Assembly: GCF_001187535.1 (NCBI RefSeq)
Contig: NZ_LFIO01000871.1
Coordinates: forward strand, 1 to 64,000
Source: Rhizobium ecuadorense
GTDB taxonomy: Bacteria; Pseudomonadota; Alphaproteobacteria; Rhizobiales; Rhizobiaceae
Direction of reading: 5' to 3'
DNA: 64,000 nt
In this document: piece after piece, positions 1 to 11,488 of the stretch
Layout of the letters: the number at the start of each line of letters is the position of its first letter
Numbering within the stretch: position 1 is the first letter of the stretch
Notes under the pieces: generated by a model
Seen by the model: the letters and a program-made list of their open reading frames with translations, nothing else
What the model was told of the DNA's origin: nothing
Databases searched by the model: none
Made by a program: the position numbers and the translations under genes

Positions 1-96
1 AGTAGAATCAACACCGTGCGCCCTGTCCACTCTTTTTAAACCGGACAGCCGTGGCACAAGGCCGAGCATGACGGAGGAGACTTTGTCAACAAACTG

Positions 97-124
97 AGGC
101 CGCTCCAACAAGAGGGAACGGCCT
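97..124 (-). terminator. Possible terminator of acs
   Basis: Six-base arms AGGCCG (97-102) and CGGCCT (119-124) can pair around a 16-base loop just downstream of the acs stop codon. On the minus strand a T-containing stretch follows. The stem is short and the loop long, so this is a weak call. Confidence 0.35.
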
Positions 125-130
125 TGTTGT

Positions 131-2086
131 TTAAGCAGTCGCCTTGTTCTGCCGGTTGGCGATCAAATCGTCGACGACGGCCGGATCGGCGAGCGTCGAG
201 GTATCGCCGAGCGCGCCGAAATCGTCTTCGGCGATCTTGCGCAGGATGCGGCGCATGATCTTGCCGGAGCGGGTCTTCGGCAGACCGGGCGCAAACTGGA
301 TCTTGTCGGGCGCGGCGATCGGGCCGATTTCGGCGCGCACATGTTTCACCAGGTCCTGGCGAAGCGTGTCCGTTCCTTCGTGGCCGGCCATCAGCGTCAC
401 ATAGCAGTAGATGCCCTGGCCCTTGATCGGGTGGGGATAACCGACGACGGCGGCTTCCGACACCAGATTGTGCGAGACGAGCGCGGATTCGACCTCCGCG
501 GTGCCGAGCCGGTGGCCGGAGACGTTGAGCACGTCGTCGACACGGCCGGTGATCCAGTAATAGCCGTCGTCATCGCGCCGGCAGCCGTCGCCGGTGAAAT
601 ATTTCCCCTTGTAGGTGGAGAAGTAGGTCTGGATGAAACGCTCGTGATCGCCATAGACGGTACGCATCTGGCCCGGCCAGCTGTCGGTGATGCAGAGATT
701 GCCGTCGGCAGCACCCTCCAACACCTTGCCCTCATTGTCGACCAACTGCGGTTTGATGCCGAAGAACGGCACGGTCGCCGAGCCGGGTTTCAGATCGATG
801 GCGCCGGGCAGCGGCGTGATCATGTGGCCGCCGGTTTCCGTCTGCCACCAGGTATCGATCACCGGGCAGCGCTTGTCGCCGACGACATTGTAATACCACT
901 CCCAGGCTTCCGGGTTGATCGGTTCGCCCACAGTGCCGAGCAGGCGCAGCGACGAACGCGAGGAACGGGTGACGAAGTCGTCGCCGGCCCCCATCAGCGA
1001 GCGGATCGCCGTCGGCGCGGTATAGAAGATGTTGACCTTGTGTTTGTCGATGACTTCCCAGAAACGGCCCTGGTCAGGGAAATTCGGCACACCCTCGAAC
1101 ATCAGCGTCGTCGCGCAGTTGGCGAGCGGCCCATAGACGATATAGGAGTGGCCGGTGACCCAGCCGACATCGGCCGTGCACCAGTAAACGTCGCCGTCAT
1201 GATAATCGAAGACATATTCATGCGTCATCGCCGCATAGACGAGATAACCGCCGGTCGTGTGCAGCACACCCTTCGGCTTGCCTGTTGAACCTGACGTATA
1301 GAGAATGAACAGCGGATCTTCCGCCTTCATCTTCACCGGCGGGCATTCCGGCTTCACCGTGGCGATCTCCTGGTGATGCCAGAGATCGCGGCCCGGCGCC
1401 CAGCCGGTCTTGCCGCCGGTGCGGCGCACGACCAGCACCTTGCTGACATGCACATGCTGGCGGGCGGCGATATGGATCGCCGTATCGGTATTGTCCTTCA
1501 GCGGCACCGGCTTGCCGCCGCGAAGACCTTCGTCGCAGGTGATGACGAAGGTGGATTCACAGTCGACGATACGCCCGGCGAGCGCTTCGGGCGAGAAGCC
1601 GCCGAAGACCACCGAATGCACCGCGCCGATGCGGGCGCAGGCGAGCATCGCGTAAGCCGCTTCCGGGATCATCGGCATATAGATGGTGACGCGGTCGCCC
1701 TTCTTGACGCCGTGCTTCTTCAACACGTTCGCCATCCGGCAGACGTGTTCGTAGAGCTCGTTATAGGTGACCTTCTTGTCGATATAGGGATTGTCGCCTT
1801 CCCAGATGATCGCCACCTGGTCGCCATTGGTCTTCAGATGGCGGTCGATGCAATTATAGGAGACGTTGGTCTGGCCGTCTTCGAACCACTTGATCGAGAC
1901 CTTGCCGGTAAAGGACGTGTTCTTGACTTTGGTATAGGGCTTGAACCAGTCGATCCGCTTGCCGTGTTTGCCCCAGAACTTGTCCGGGTTCTCAACGCTT
2001 TCCTCGTACCATTTCAGGTACTTTTCCTTATCGATCAGGGCGCGCGCCTTCACCGGCTTCGTGACCGGATAGATCTTCTCCGACAT
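131..2086 (-). CDS. acs: Acetyl-coenzyme A synthetase
   Basis: AMP-forming acetate-CoA ligase of 651 aa: acetate + ATP + CoA gives acetyl-CoA + AMP + PPi, in the cytosol. The P-loop-like motif [11 protein letters not shown] lies at about 263-273. The C-terminal [10 protein letters not shown] places the catalytic lysine at residue 609, the lysine acetylated by Pat in known Acs proteins. An upstream in-frame ATG at 2101 exists, but GAGGAGG sits just before the ATG at 2086, which gives the usual MSEKIYP start. It is transcribed away from the divergent trcR-like gene. A second family member, prpE, lies 2 kb to the right. Confidence 0.96.
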   Translation of the reverse strand: MSEKIYPVTKPVKARALIDKEKYLKWYEESVENPDKFWGKHGKRIDWFKPYTKVKNTSFTGKVSIKWFEDGQTNVSYNCIDRHLKTNGDQVAIIWEGDNPYIDKKVTYNELYEHVCRMANVLKKHGVKKGDRVTIYMPMIPEAAYAMLACARIGAVHSVVFGGFSPEALAGRIVDCESTFVITCDEGLRGGKPVPLKDNTDTAIHIAARQHVHVSKVLVVRRTGGKTGWAPGRDLWHHQEIATVKPECPPVKMKAEDPLFILYTSGSTGKPKGVLHTTGGYLVYAAMTHEYVFDYHDGDVYWCTADVGWVTGHSYIVYGPLANCATTLMFEGVPNFPDQGRFWEVIDKHKVNIFYTAPTAIRSLMGAGDDFVTRSSRSSLRLLGTVGEPINPEAWEWYYNVVGDKRCPVIDTWWQTETGGHMITPLPGAIDLKPGSATVPFFGIKPQLVDNEGKVLEGAADGNLCITDSWPGQMRTVYGDHERFIQTYFSTYKGKYFTGDGCRRDDDGYYWITGRVDDVLNVSGHRLGTAEVESALVSHNLVSEAAVVGYPHPIKGQGIYCYVTLMAGHEGTDTLRQDLVKHVRAEIGPIAAPDKIQFAPGLPKTRSGKIMRRILRKIAEDDFGALGDTSTLADPAVVDDLIANRQNKATA

Positions 2087-2209
2087 GCAACTCCTCCTCA
2101 TGGAACATGCGACGGGCCGCGTGGGTTTAGGGCCCGGATTTCAAATCACGGCAATTCATAGCAGCTCGCATCGTGGCGGCAATTAGACAAAGGTCATTTC
2201 ATTTCGGAA

Positions 2210-2273
2210 GAATTGCAATTCTGCGACAGTGCGGTTATATAGCGGCATATTTCCCGGACATTGTGGTGACAAT
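2210..2273. promoter_or_regulatory. Palindromes in the acs/trcR divergent promoter region
   Basis: The 229-bp divergent intergenic region holds a perfect 12-bp palindrome GAATTGCAATTC (2210-2221). It also holds an inverted repeat ATTGT-N4-ACAAT (2260-2273), 43 bp before the trcR-like start codon. Either could be an operator. No regulator is identified from sequence. Confidence 0.35.
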
Positions 2274-2315
2274 CCACGGACCGCGACCGGCGCGGACGAT
2301 AGAAGGACTATATCC

Positions 2316-3023
2316 ATGGCTCAAACACTGCTCATGCCGAAGGCGACCGCCATCTGGCTTGTCGACAACACGGCACTGTCTTTCGATCAGATCGCGCAGT
2401 TCTGCAAACTGCATCCGCTCGAGGTCAAGGCGATCGCCGACGGCGAAGCGGCGCAGGGCATCAAGGGCCTCGATCCGATCTCGACCGGACAGCTCTCCCG
2501 CGACGAGATCGCCCGCGCCGAAGCCAATCCGAACCACAAGCTGAAACTTTCCGAACCCAAGGTGCGCGTGCCGGAATCCAAACGCCGCGGCCCGCGTTAC
2601 ACGCCGGTTTCCAAGCGTCAGGACCGCCCGAACGCCATTCTCTGGCTCGTTCGCAACCATCCGGAGCTGAAGGACGCGCAGATTTCCCGCCTCGTCGGCA
2701 CCACGAAATCCACCATCGAGCAGATCCGCGAGCGCACCCACTGGAACTCCGCCAACCTGGCGCCGATGGATCCGGTAACGCTCGGCCTCTGCAGCCAGAT
2801 CGATCTCGACATGGAAGTGGAAAAGGCTTCCAAGGGCCGGCCGCTGCCGACCGCCGCCGAGCTTGGCGCGACGCTGCAATCGGCCCAGGAAACCGAGCGC
2901 CTGAGCCCGAGCTACGAGCGCGAGGAAGAAAAGGAAAAGGAAATCGACGCCGACGCCGTCTTCCGCAAGCTGAGTTCGCTGCGCTCGGCGCCGAAGGACG
3001 AAGACGACGACGATCAGTACTGA
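2316..3023 (+). CDS. trcR: DUF1013 protein, TrcR-type cell-cycle transcriptional regulator
   Basis: A 235-aa protein of the alphaproteobacteria-specific DUF1013 family, which databases name cell cycle transcriptional regulator TrcR. The N-terminal half (about 1-45) is helical and helix-turn-helix-like (AIWLVDNTALSFDQIAQFCKL). A second HTH-like part surrounds IRERTHWN near 150. The C-terminus is charged, with an acidic tail EDEDDDDQY. AGAAGGA precedes the ATG at 2316; the frame opens further upstream, but without a ribosome site. It is monocistronic, with a strong terminator directly downstream. The family assignment is firm. The regulatory role is taken from the family. Confidence 0.88.
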   Translation: MAQTLLMPKATAIWLVDNTALSFDQIAQFCKLHPLEVKAIADGEAAQGIKGLDPISTGQLSRDEIARAEANPNHKLKLSEPKVRVPESKRRGPRYTPVSKRQDRPNAILWLVRNHPELKDAQISRLVGTTKSTIEQIRERTHWNSANLAPMDPVTLGLCSQIDLDMEVEKASKGRPLPTAAELGATLQSAQETERLSPSYEREEEKEKEIDADAVFRKLSSLRSAPKDEDDDDQY

Positions 3024-3047
3024 GAGATCAACGACCTCATGAAAAGC

Positions 3048-3080
3048 CCCGCCGATATGAGCTGATCGGCGGGATTTTTT
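3048..3080 (+). terminator. Rho-independent terminator after trcR
   Basis: Nine-base perfect arms CCCGCCGAT (3048-3056) and ATCGGCGGG (3065-3073) with an 8-base loop, followed by a T-run. It is placed 24 bases after the trcR-like stop codon. Confidence 0.85.
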
Positions 3081-3100
3081 GTTGCGGGTTGCCTGTCGGT

Positions 3101-4036
3101 TTAGCTGCGGAACAGGGTGAGGATGTTCTGCGCCGAGCTGTTGGCGATCGACAGCGACTGGACGGCGAGCTGCTGCTGCGTCTGCAGCGCCGAGAGCCTG
3201 CTTGATTCCTCTTCCATATCGGCATCGACCAGGCGGCCAACGCCGGAGTCGATCGAATCGTGAAGCCCGTTGACGAAATTTTCCTGCAGCTGGATCCGGG
3301 TCGAGATCGAGCCGAGCGCCGAGCCGGCGGCAGTCATGGCGCCAAGAACCAGTTCGACGCCGGTCAAGGCTGCGTCGAGCTGGCCCTGGGTGAAGCCGGT
3401 AATGTCGAGATCGTAGATCGACGCCATGACGATGACGGTGCCGCCATAGGTTCCGTTGAAGGCGGTACCGATGATACCGCTGCTCGTCTCGATCGCACCC
3501 GTGCTCGTCATGCCGAAAAGCACGTTTCCGAGCGAGCCTGAATCGAGCACATAGTCCGTCATCTTCACCGAAACGGCGTTGCTGCCGTCGCGCACGAAGG
3601 AGGAAACCACGCTCTTCGTACCATCAGCGCCGGCGACCCAGTTTTCACCGGAGAAAGACGCCGATTGGGCAATGCTGAGCAGCTGCTCCTGCAGCTGGTC
3701 GAGTTCCTGCTGGATCTTGGTCTTGTCGACGCCTTTTTCCGTGGCGGCAACAATCTTGGCCTTGATGTCGCTGACGACGTCGAGCGCGCTGTCCATGGCC
3801 GAATAGGCGGTATCGACCTTGGCCGCGCCGAGACCGAGCGCATCGGAGACGGCCGAAAGTGCCTTGTTGTCAGAACGCATGGTGGTGGCAATCGACCAGT
3901 AGGCGGCATTGTCAGCCGCCTTTTCGACACGATAACCCGAGGAAACGCGACCCTGGGTGTCCTTGAGGCCGTCGTTTACGCCGCGCAAAGTCTGCAGCGC
4001 TGCCATGGCAGCGTTGTTGGTAAGGATGCTTGTCAT
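3101..4036 (-). CDS. Flagellin
   Basis: Structural protein of the flagellar filament, 311 aa. The conserved N-terminal D0/D1 coiled-coil region includes SSGYRVEKAADNAAYWSIATT at about 33-53 (split here: SSGYRVEKAADN, AAYWSIATT). The C-terminal D0 end includes QQQLAVQSLSIANSSAQNIL and finishes LTLFRS. The middle domain is short, so this is a compact rhizobial flagellin. The chosen ATG (4036) gives the classic MTSILTN start; longer in-frame codons to 4207 run through a repeat and are not coding. No other flagellar gene is nearby. It is an isolated paralogue between two acyl-CoA synthetase genes, so the specific fla letter cannot be assigned. Confidence 0.93.
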   Translation of the reverse strand: MTSILTNNAAMAALQTLRGVNDGLKDTQGRVSSGYRVEKAADNAAYWSIATTMRSDNKALSAVSDALGLGAAKVDTAYSAMDSALDVVSDIKAKIVAATEKGVDKTKIQQELDQLQEQLLSIAQSASFSGENWVAGADGTKSVVSSFVRDGSNAVSVKMTDYVLDSGSLGNVLFGMTSTGAIETSSGIIGTAFNGTYGGTVIVMASIYDLDITGFTQGQLDAALTGVELVLGAMTAAGSALGSISTRIQLQENFVNGLHDSIDSGVGRLVDADMEEESSRLSALQTQQQLAVQSLSIANSSAQNILTLFRS

Positions 4037-4076
4037 GATCCGTTCCACAATCTTGGGAGAAAGGGCATTCCGGACC

Positions 4077-4179
4077 ACAGCGCCGCGCGTCTTTTCAGAC
4101 GCGCAAAGGACGCTGCAGCACTTCAACTGCTGCATAATTTTGTCCTTAAATCGATTCCGATTTAAGGAATTATGCAGCA
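4077..4179 (-). repeat. Composite palindromic intergenic repeat, copy A
   Basis: The inner 52-bp palindrome is 4128-4179, with outer arms TGCTGCATAATT/ATTATGCAGCA and inner arms CTTAAATCG/CGATTTAAG. Next to it on the flagellin side is a second hairpin, GCGCGTCT (4085-4092) with AGACGCGC (4097-4104) and loop TTTC, plus partly paired flanks. Copy B at 56020-56071 matches the inner palindrome at 49 of 52 positions in opposite orientation. The element lies 41-143 bp upstream of the flagellin start, so it occupies the promoter or leader. It looks like a member of a dispersed Rhizobium intergenic repeat family. Confidence 0.8.
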
Positions 4180-4292
4180 GGCCGGTAACGGCGACCGCGT
4201 CATGCAAAGCCTGCTATGCAAGCCCTTGCCGTTAACAAACCCTTGCATCACATGGTTAACAATTCCTCAATTAGGCTTGCGGAATGTTAATT

Positions 4293-6203
4293 TCACATCG
4301 GCAGAGAGCCCAAACCGCGCCCGCGCAACGCCTCAGCAATTTCCTCCAAAACCGTTGGATCATCGATGGTTGCGGGCATTTTCCAGGGTATGCCGTCGGC
4401 GATTTTCTGCATCGTGCCGCGCAGGATCTTGCCGGAGCGTGTCTTCGGCAATCGGTTAACGGTGATGGCCATCTTGAAGGCGGCGACAGGCCCGATCTGA
4501 TCGCGAATCATCGCCACCACCTCTGATTCGATCGCCGTCACCTCGCGGGAAACATTCCGTTTCAGCACCAGGAAACCGCACGGCACCTGGCCCTTCAACC
4601 TGTCGATCACCCCGATCACCGCGCATTCGGCGACATCGGGATGACGGGCGCAGACTTCCTCCATCGCCCCGGTCGAAAGCCGATGACCGGCGCAATTGAT
4701 GATGTCGTCGGTGCGCGACATGATGAACAGATAACCGTCCTCATCGACATAGCCGGCATCGGCGGTCTTGTAGGTGCCAGGAAACTCGTCGAGATAGGCC
4801 GACCGGAAACGGTCGTCCGCGTTCCAGAGGGTCGGCAGGCAGCCGGGCGGCAAGGGAAGCTTTATGACGATATTGCCGAGCGTTCCCGGCTCGATCGGAT
4901 GGCCGGCATCGTCGAGCACGGCGATGTCATAGCCGGGCATCGGCAGCGCCGGCGAACCGTGCTTGACGGGAAGGGCGCCGAGGCCAAGCGGATTGGCGGC
5001 GATCGGCCAGCCGGTCTCCGTCTGCCACCAGTGATCGATGACGGGTACGGCGAGCATGCGCTCCGCCCATTTCAGCGTCTCCGGATCCGCCCTCTCGCCG
5101 GCAAGAAACAGCGCCCGCAGATCCGGCATCGGATACCGCCGCATCAGTTCCCCGTCGCCATCCTCCCGCCGGATGGCGCGGAATGCCGTCGGCGCCGTGA
5201 AGAGCACCCGCACCTGATATTCGGACACGATACGCCAGAATGCGCCGGCATCCGGCGTGCCGATTGGTTTACCCTCGAAGATCAGGGTGGTGACGCCTGA
5301 AATCAGCGGCGCATAGACGATATAGGAATGTCCGACGACCCAACCGATATCCGAGGCCGTCCAGAAGACCTCGCCCGGTTTCAGCCCATAGATATTCCGC
5401 ATCGACCAGTGGAGCGCGACCATATGACCGCCATTATCGCGCACGACGCCCTTCGGCTGGCCGGTGGTGCCGGAGGTATAGAGGATGTAGAGCGGGTCGG
5501 TCGCCTTGACCGGAACACAGGCGACCTCGGCGCCGCGATGCTGCGCCACCGCCGCCTCGAAATCCTGATCGCGGCCGCTGACGAGATCTGCCCGGAGTTC
5601 CGGCCGCTGCAGCACCAGACAGCGCTCCGGCTTCAAACGCGCCATCTCGACCGCCTGGTCGACGAGGGGCTTGTAGGCGACGATGCGGCCGGGTTCGAGC
5701 CCGCAGCTCGCGGTGATCACCAGCTTCGCACCGCAATCGTCGATGCGGGCGGCAAGCTCGCTGGCGGCAAAACCACCGAAAACGACGGAGTGAACCGCGC
5801 CGATGCGGGCGCAGGCGAGCATCGAAAACACCGCCTGTGGAACCATCGGCATATAGAGGATGACGCGATCGCCACTGCCGATGCCGAGATCGACCAGCGT
5901 CGCGGCGATGGCCTTCACCTCGTCAAGGACGTCGTCATAGGTGAAACGGCGCTTCTCGCCGGTCATCGCACTATCGAAGATCACCGCCGTCTCGCCGCCG
6001 CGTCCGGCAGCGACATGCCGATCCAGGCAATTATAGCAGGTATTGGTCTCGGCCCCTGAGAACCAGCGGCCATAGACGCCATCATTTGGCGAAAACACCC
6101 GCTCCGGCGGCTTGAACCAGTCGATATCGGCCGCGGCTTCGCGCCAGAAGGCTTCGGGATCGCGTTTCCAGGCCGTATAGGCCTGATGATAGCCGTTCTG
6201 CAT
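4293..6203 (-). CDS. prpE: Propionyl-CoA synthetase
   Basis: AMP-forming short-chain acyl-CoA ligase of 636 aa, of the Acs superfamily but the PrpE branch: propionate + ATP + CoA gives propionyl-CoA. Motifs seen are YTSGTTGQPKGV, the W-rich segment HWWQTETGWP and the C-terminal catalytic-lysine motif [11 protein letters not shown]. The start at 6203 (MQNGYHQAY) follows GGGGAGGAG; the frame extends upstream to 6350 without support. It diverges clearly from the acs at 131-2086, so it is a paralogue rather than a duplicate. Propionate specificity is inferred from overall family resemblance. Confidence 0.88.
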   Translation of the reverse strand: MQNGYHQAYTAWKRDPEAFWREAAADIDWFKPPERVFSPNDGVYGRWFSGAETNTCYNCLDRHVAAGRGGETAVIFDSAMTGEKRRFTYDDVLDEVKAIAATLVDLGIGSGDRVILYMPMVPQAVFSMLACARIGAVHSVVFGGFAASELAARIDDCGAKLVITASCGLEPGRIVAYKPLVDQAVEMARLKPERCLVLQRPELRADLVSGRDQDFEAAVAQHRGAEVACVPVKATDPLYILYTSGTTGQPKGVVRDNGGHMVALHWSMRNIYGLKPGEVFWTASDIGWVVGHSYIVYAPLISGVTTLIFEGKPIGTPDAGAFWRIVSEYQVRVLFTAPTAFRAIRREDGDGELMRRYPMPDLRALFLAGERADPETLKWAERMLAVPVIDHWWQTETGWPIAANPLGLGALPVKHGSPALPMPGYDIAVLDDAGHPIEPGTLGNIVIKLPLPPGCLPTLWNADDRFRSAYLDEFPGTYKTADAGYVDEDGYLFIMSRTDDIINCAGHRLSTGAMEEVCARHPDVAECAVIGVIDRLKGQVPCGFLVLKRNVSREVTAIESEVVAMIRDQIGPVAAFKMAITVNRLPKTRSGKILRGTMQKIADGIPWKMPATIDDPTVLEEIAEALRGRGLGSLPM

Positions 6204-6282
6204 CTGCTCCTCCCCAGGAATGCAAGCCTCGATTAATCTAGGCAGCGGGAAGGGGAACGGGAAGCCCGACCAAAGCAGAGTA

Positions 6283-6942
6283 TCAGCGCGCGCCGAAAAT
6301 CGCGGAACCGACGCGCACGCTGGTGGCGCCGAAGGCGATTGCCGTCTCATAGTCGCCCGACATGCCCATCGACAGTTTTTCGACGCGGCATGTGAGCGCG
6401 AGCTTTGCCAGCAGGGCGAAATGCGGCCCGGGATTTTCCTCCGCCGGCGGAATGCACATCAGACCTTCGATGGAAAGACCGAGCTCGTCGCGGCAGAGGG
6501 TGACGAAAGCTAGCGTGTCGTCAGGCGCAATGCCGGCCTTCTGCGGCTCGAGCCCGGTATTGACCTGGACGTAGAGCCGCGGCCTCTTGCCCCGCCGCTC
6601 CATCTCCTCGGCCAGCGCGCGGGCGATCTTTTCCCGGTCCACCGTCTCGATGACGTCGAAAAGCGCCACCGCATCCGCCGCCTTGTTCGATTGCAGCGGT
6701 CCGATCAGATGCAGCACGATATCCGGCTGTTCGGCCTTCAGCGCCGGCCACTTGCCCTGGCTCTCCTGCACCCGGTTCTCGCCGAAGACGCGCTGGCCGG
6801 CGTCGATGGCCGGGCGGATCGCCTCCGCCTCGAAGGTCTTCGACACCGCGACGAGCTGAACGGAACCCGCAGCGCGGGCTGCCTGGCGTTCACCAGCCGC
6901 GATCCGCGACCGCACGTCGTTCAACCGCTCTTGAAGTTCCAT
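6283..6942 (-). CDS. YggS/PROSC-family pyridoxal phosphate homeostasis protein
   Basis: A 219-aa single-domain alanine-racemase-like barrel that binds PLP and buffers vitamin B6 and amino-acid pools; no catalytic reaction is known for the family. The PLP lysine lies in LVAVSKTF near residue 36. Further family motifs are FGENRVQE, HLIGPLQSNK and GMSGDYETAI. The start at 6942 (MELQERL) fits the family length; the frame reaches 6966. It is divergent from leuS. Confidence 0.93.
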   Translation of the reverse strand: MELQERLNDVRSRIAAGERQAARAAGSVQLVAVSKTFEAEAIRPAIDAGQRVFGENRVQESQGKWPALKAEQPDIVLHLIGPLQSNKAADAVALFDVIETVDREKIARALAEEMERRGKRPRLYVQVNTGLEPQKAGIAPDDTLAFVTLCRDELGLSIEGLMCIPPAEENPGPHFALLAKLALTCRVEKLSMGMSGDYETAIAFGATSVRVGSAIFGAR

Positions 6943-7143
6943 CGTTCTGCCTCGACATACCAGCATGAAAGGATTGGCAATGAACTAACCAGCCAATCTG
7001 TGCTTGCCAAGACCCGCTCTCGCGAAATCGCCTGGCCGCAACGAAGATCGGGCGCTTGCAGCGCCTGCAAAACTTGACGCTACGGTGGTTTCATGGTGAA
7101 GGTCTCGACCAACCTCCCCTGATTTTCCGGAATTTCGAATAAC

Positions 7144-9763
<2,620 letters not shown>

Positions 9764-9774
<11 letters not shown>

Positions 9775-10285
9775 TATCGCTTGCAAGCTGGCTCGCAATG
9801 CCGGCATCGCCATGATCCTTGCCTCCGCGGCTTTTCTCTCTGCCTGCCAGGTCCGGCCGCTTTATTCGGAAAATTCCGGCTTGACCGAAAAGCTTGCCTC
9901 GGTCGGCTTTTCCCCGGCGGGCAGCCGGGTCGAGCAGCAGGTCCGCAATCACTTGATCTTCCTGGCATCGCGTGGTGCCGGCGAAGCTGAAAAGCCGGAC
10001 TATCAGGTCGACTTGCACGCCACCTCCTCTGTGGCCGACACGCTGCTGACGGAATCGGCCGATACCTCGCGCGCCGGCCGTGTCACGGTTACCGTCACCT
10101 ACACGCTGCGCGCCACGATCGACAACCACGTCATCAAGGCCGGCAACCGCGCGACCACGGCCCTGGTGGATTTCCCTGACCAGGAATTCGCCAAGCAGCG
10201 GGCGATCCGGGATGCCGAGAATCGCGCGGCCGATCAGGTGGCGGAATTCGTCGGGGCCGATATCGCCGCTGCACTCAGCCGCTGA
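9764..10285 (+). CDS. lptE: LPS-assembly lipoprotein LptE
   Basis: A 173-aa outer-membrane lipoprotein that plugs the LptD translocon and delivers lipopolysaccharide to the cell surface. The N-terminus is a lipoprotein signal peptide with lipobox LSAC, giving a lipidated Cys at about 28, followed by the family signature QVRPLYS. The mature part is the small alpha/beta LptE fold. Its place between leuS and holA matches the leuS-lptE-holA order known in other proteobacteria and supports the call. Confidence 0.9.
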
Positions 10286-10295
10286 GGGCGGAGAT

Positions 10296-11336
10296 GTGGC
10301 GGAGATAAAATCCCACGAATTCGAAACCTTCCTGCAGAAATCGGCGCGGAACTACCGGATCTTCGTCATTTACGGGCCGGACCGCGGCCTCGTGTCCGAA
10401 CGTGCCGGTCTGCTTGCCGGCAAGACCGGTGTCGCCCTCGATGATCCCTTCTCACTGACCAAGCTCGATATCGGTGACCTGCAGAAAGATCCCGGACGCT
10501 TGCTCGACGAAGCGCAGTCCATCGGATTGTTCGGTGGCGAGAAACTGATCTGGATCCGCGGCGCCGCCAATGAAAAATATCTTGTCGATCCCCTGGCGGT
10601 GCTGGCCGACAAGCCGCTCGAAGCCGCCCATCTGATCGTCGAAGCCGGAGACTTGAAGAAAGGTTCCCTGCTTCGCAAGACGGCCGAGGCTGCGCGATCG
10701 ATCATGACGATCCCATCCTATGCCGATGACAGCCGCGCCCTGAATGCCCTGATCGATACCGAATTGAGCGCAGAGAAGCTCGGCATCACGCCGGCCGCCC
10801 GCCAGGCGCTGATCGCCTTGATCGGCGGCGACCGCATAGCTTCACGCAACGAGGTGCGCAAACTCGCTCTCTATTGCCGCGGCGTCCAGACGGTGGAAGA
10901 ACATCACGTTACCGAAATAATCGGCGACGCCAGTGCGATCTCGGTTGACGATGCCGTCGATGCGATCTTGAGTGGCGATCTCAACGGTTTTCTGCACGCC
11001 ATGCAGAAGATCAGCAGCTCGAAAACCGCGATCTTTCTCGTGTTGCAGGCCTGTCTGAAGCAGTTTCAGCTTCTCGATACGATGCGCGCCGAAATGGAAG
11101 AAAAACGCCTGCAGGCGCCTCAGATCATGCAGACGCTGGGTCGTCATCTGCATTTCCGCCGCAAGCCGATCATCGAGCAGGCGCTGCGCCAATGGACCGC
11201 GGAAAGCATCGCACGTGAATCCAATCGCTTGCAGGCCGCCATTCTGCAAAGCCGACGGCGACAGGTGCTGGAAGACAGCGTTGCGATGCAAACGCTTCTG
11301 TCCACCACCCTTCAATCCGGCCGTAAATCCGCCTGA
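10296..11336 (+). CDS. holA: DNA polymerase III delta subunit
   Basis: Clamp-loader subunit, 346 aa, which opens the beta sliding clamp. It has an N-terminal RecA-like fold (RIFVIYGPDRGLVSERA near 20-36), a central lid and a C-terminal helical collar ending QTLLSTTLQSGRKSA. The open frame continues upstream inside lptE, but the natural start is GTG at 10296, 10 bases after the lptE stop and preceded by GAGGGCGGAG. Expression is probably coupled to lptE. Confidence 0.92.
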   Translation: MAEIKSHEFETFLQKSARNYRIFVIYGPDRGLVSERAGLLAGKTGVALDDPFSLTKLDIGDLQKDPGRLLDEAQSIGLFGGEKLIWIRGAANEKYLVDPLAVLADKPLEAAHLIVEAGDLKKGSLLRKTAEAARSIMTIPSYADDSRALNALIDTELSAEKLGITPAARQALIALIGGDRIASRNEVRKLALYCRGVQTVEEHHVTEIIGDASAISVDDAVDAILSGDLNGFLHAMQKISSSKTAIFLVLQACLKQFQLLDTMRAEMEEKRLQAPQIMQTLGRHLHFRRKPIIEQALRQWTAESIARESNRLQAAILQSRRRQVLEDSVAMQTLLSTTLQSGRKSA

Positions 11337-11488
11337 CCAAATCTCTGTTATGCGATGTCCACCCCGAAGCGCTGGACGTCCGGACGACGGGCGTTAAAGC
11401 ACGCCGCAATCTTTTAGAATCGCTCGCGCTTTAGCTCTTTATTTTCTCGCATGTCGCTGCGGCACAAAAGCGTTTCGCGCAATAGACG

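Noticed and set aside
4228..4262. Possible CtrA box upstream of the flagellin gene
   Set aside because: GTTAAC motifs are present, but not as TTAA-N7-TTAA; the spacing is wrong.
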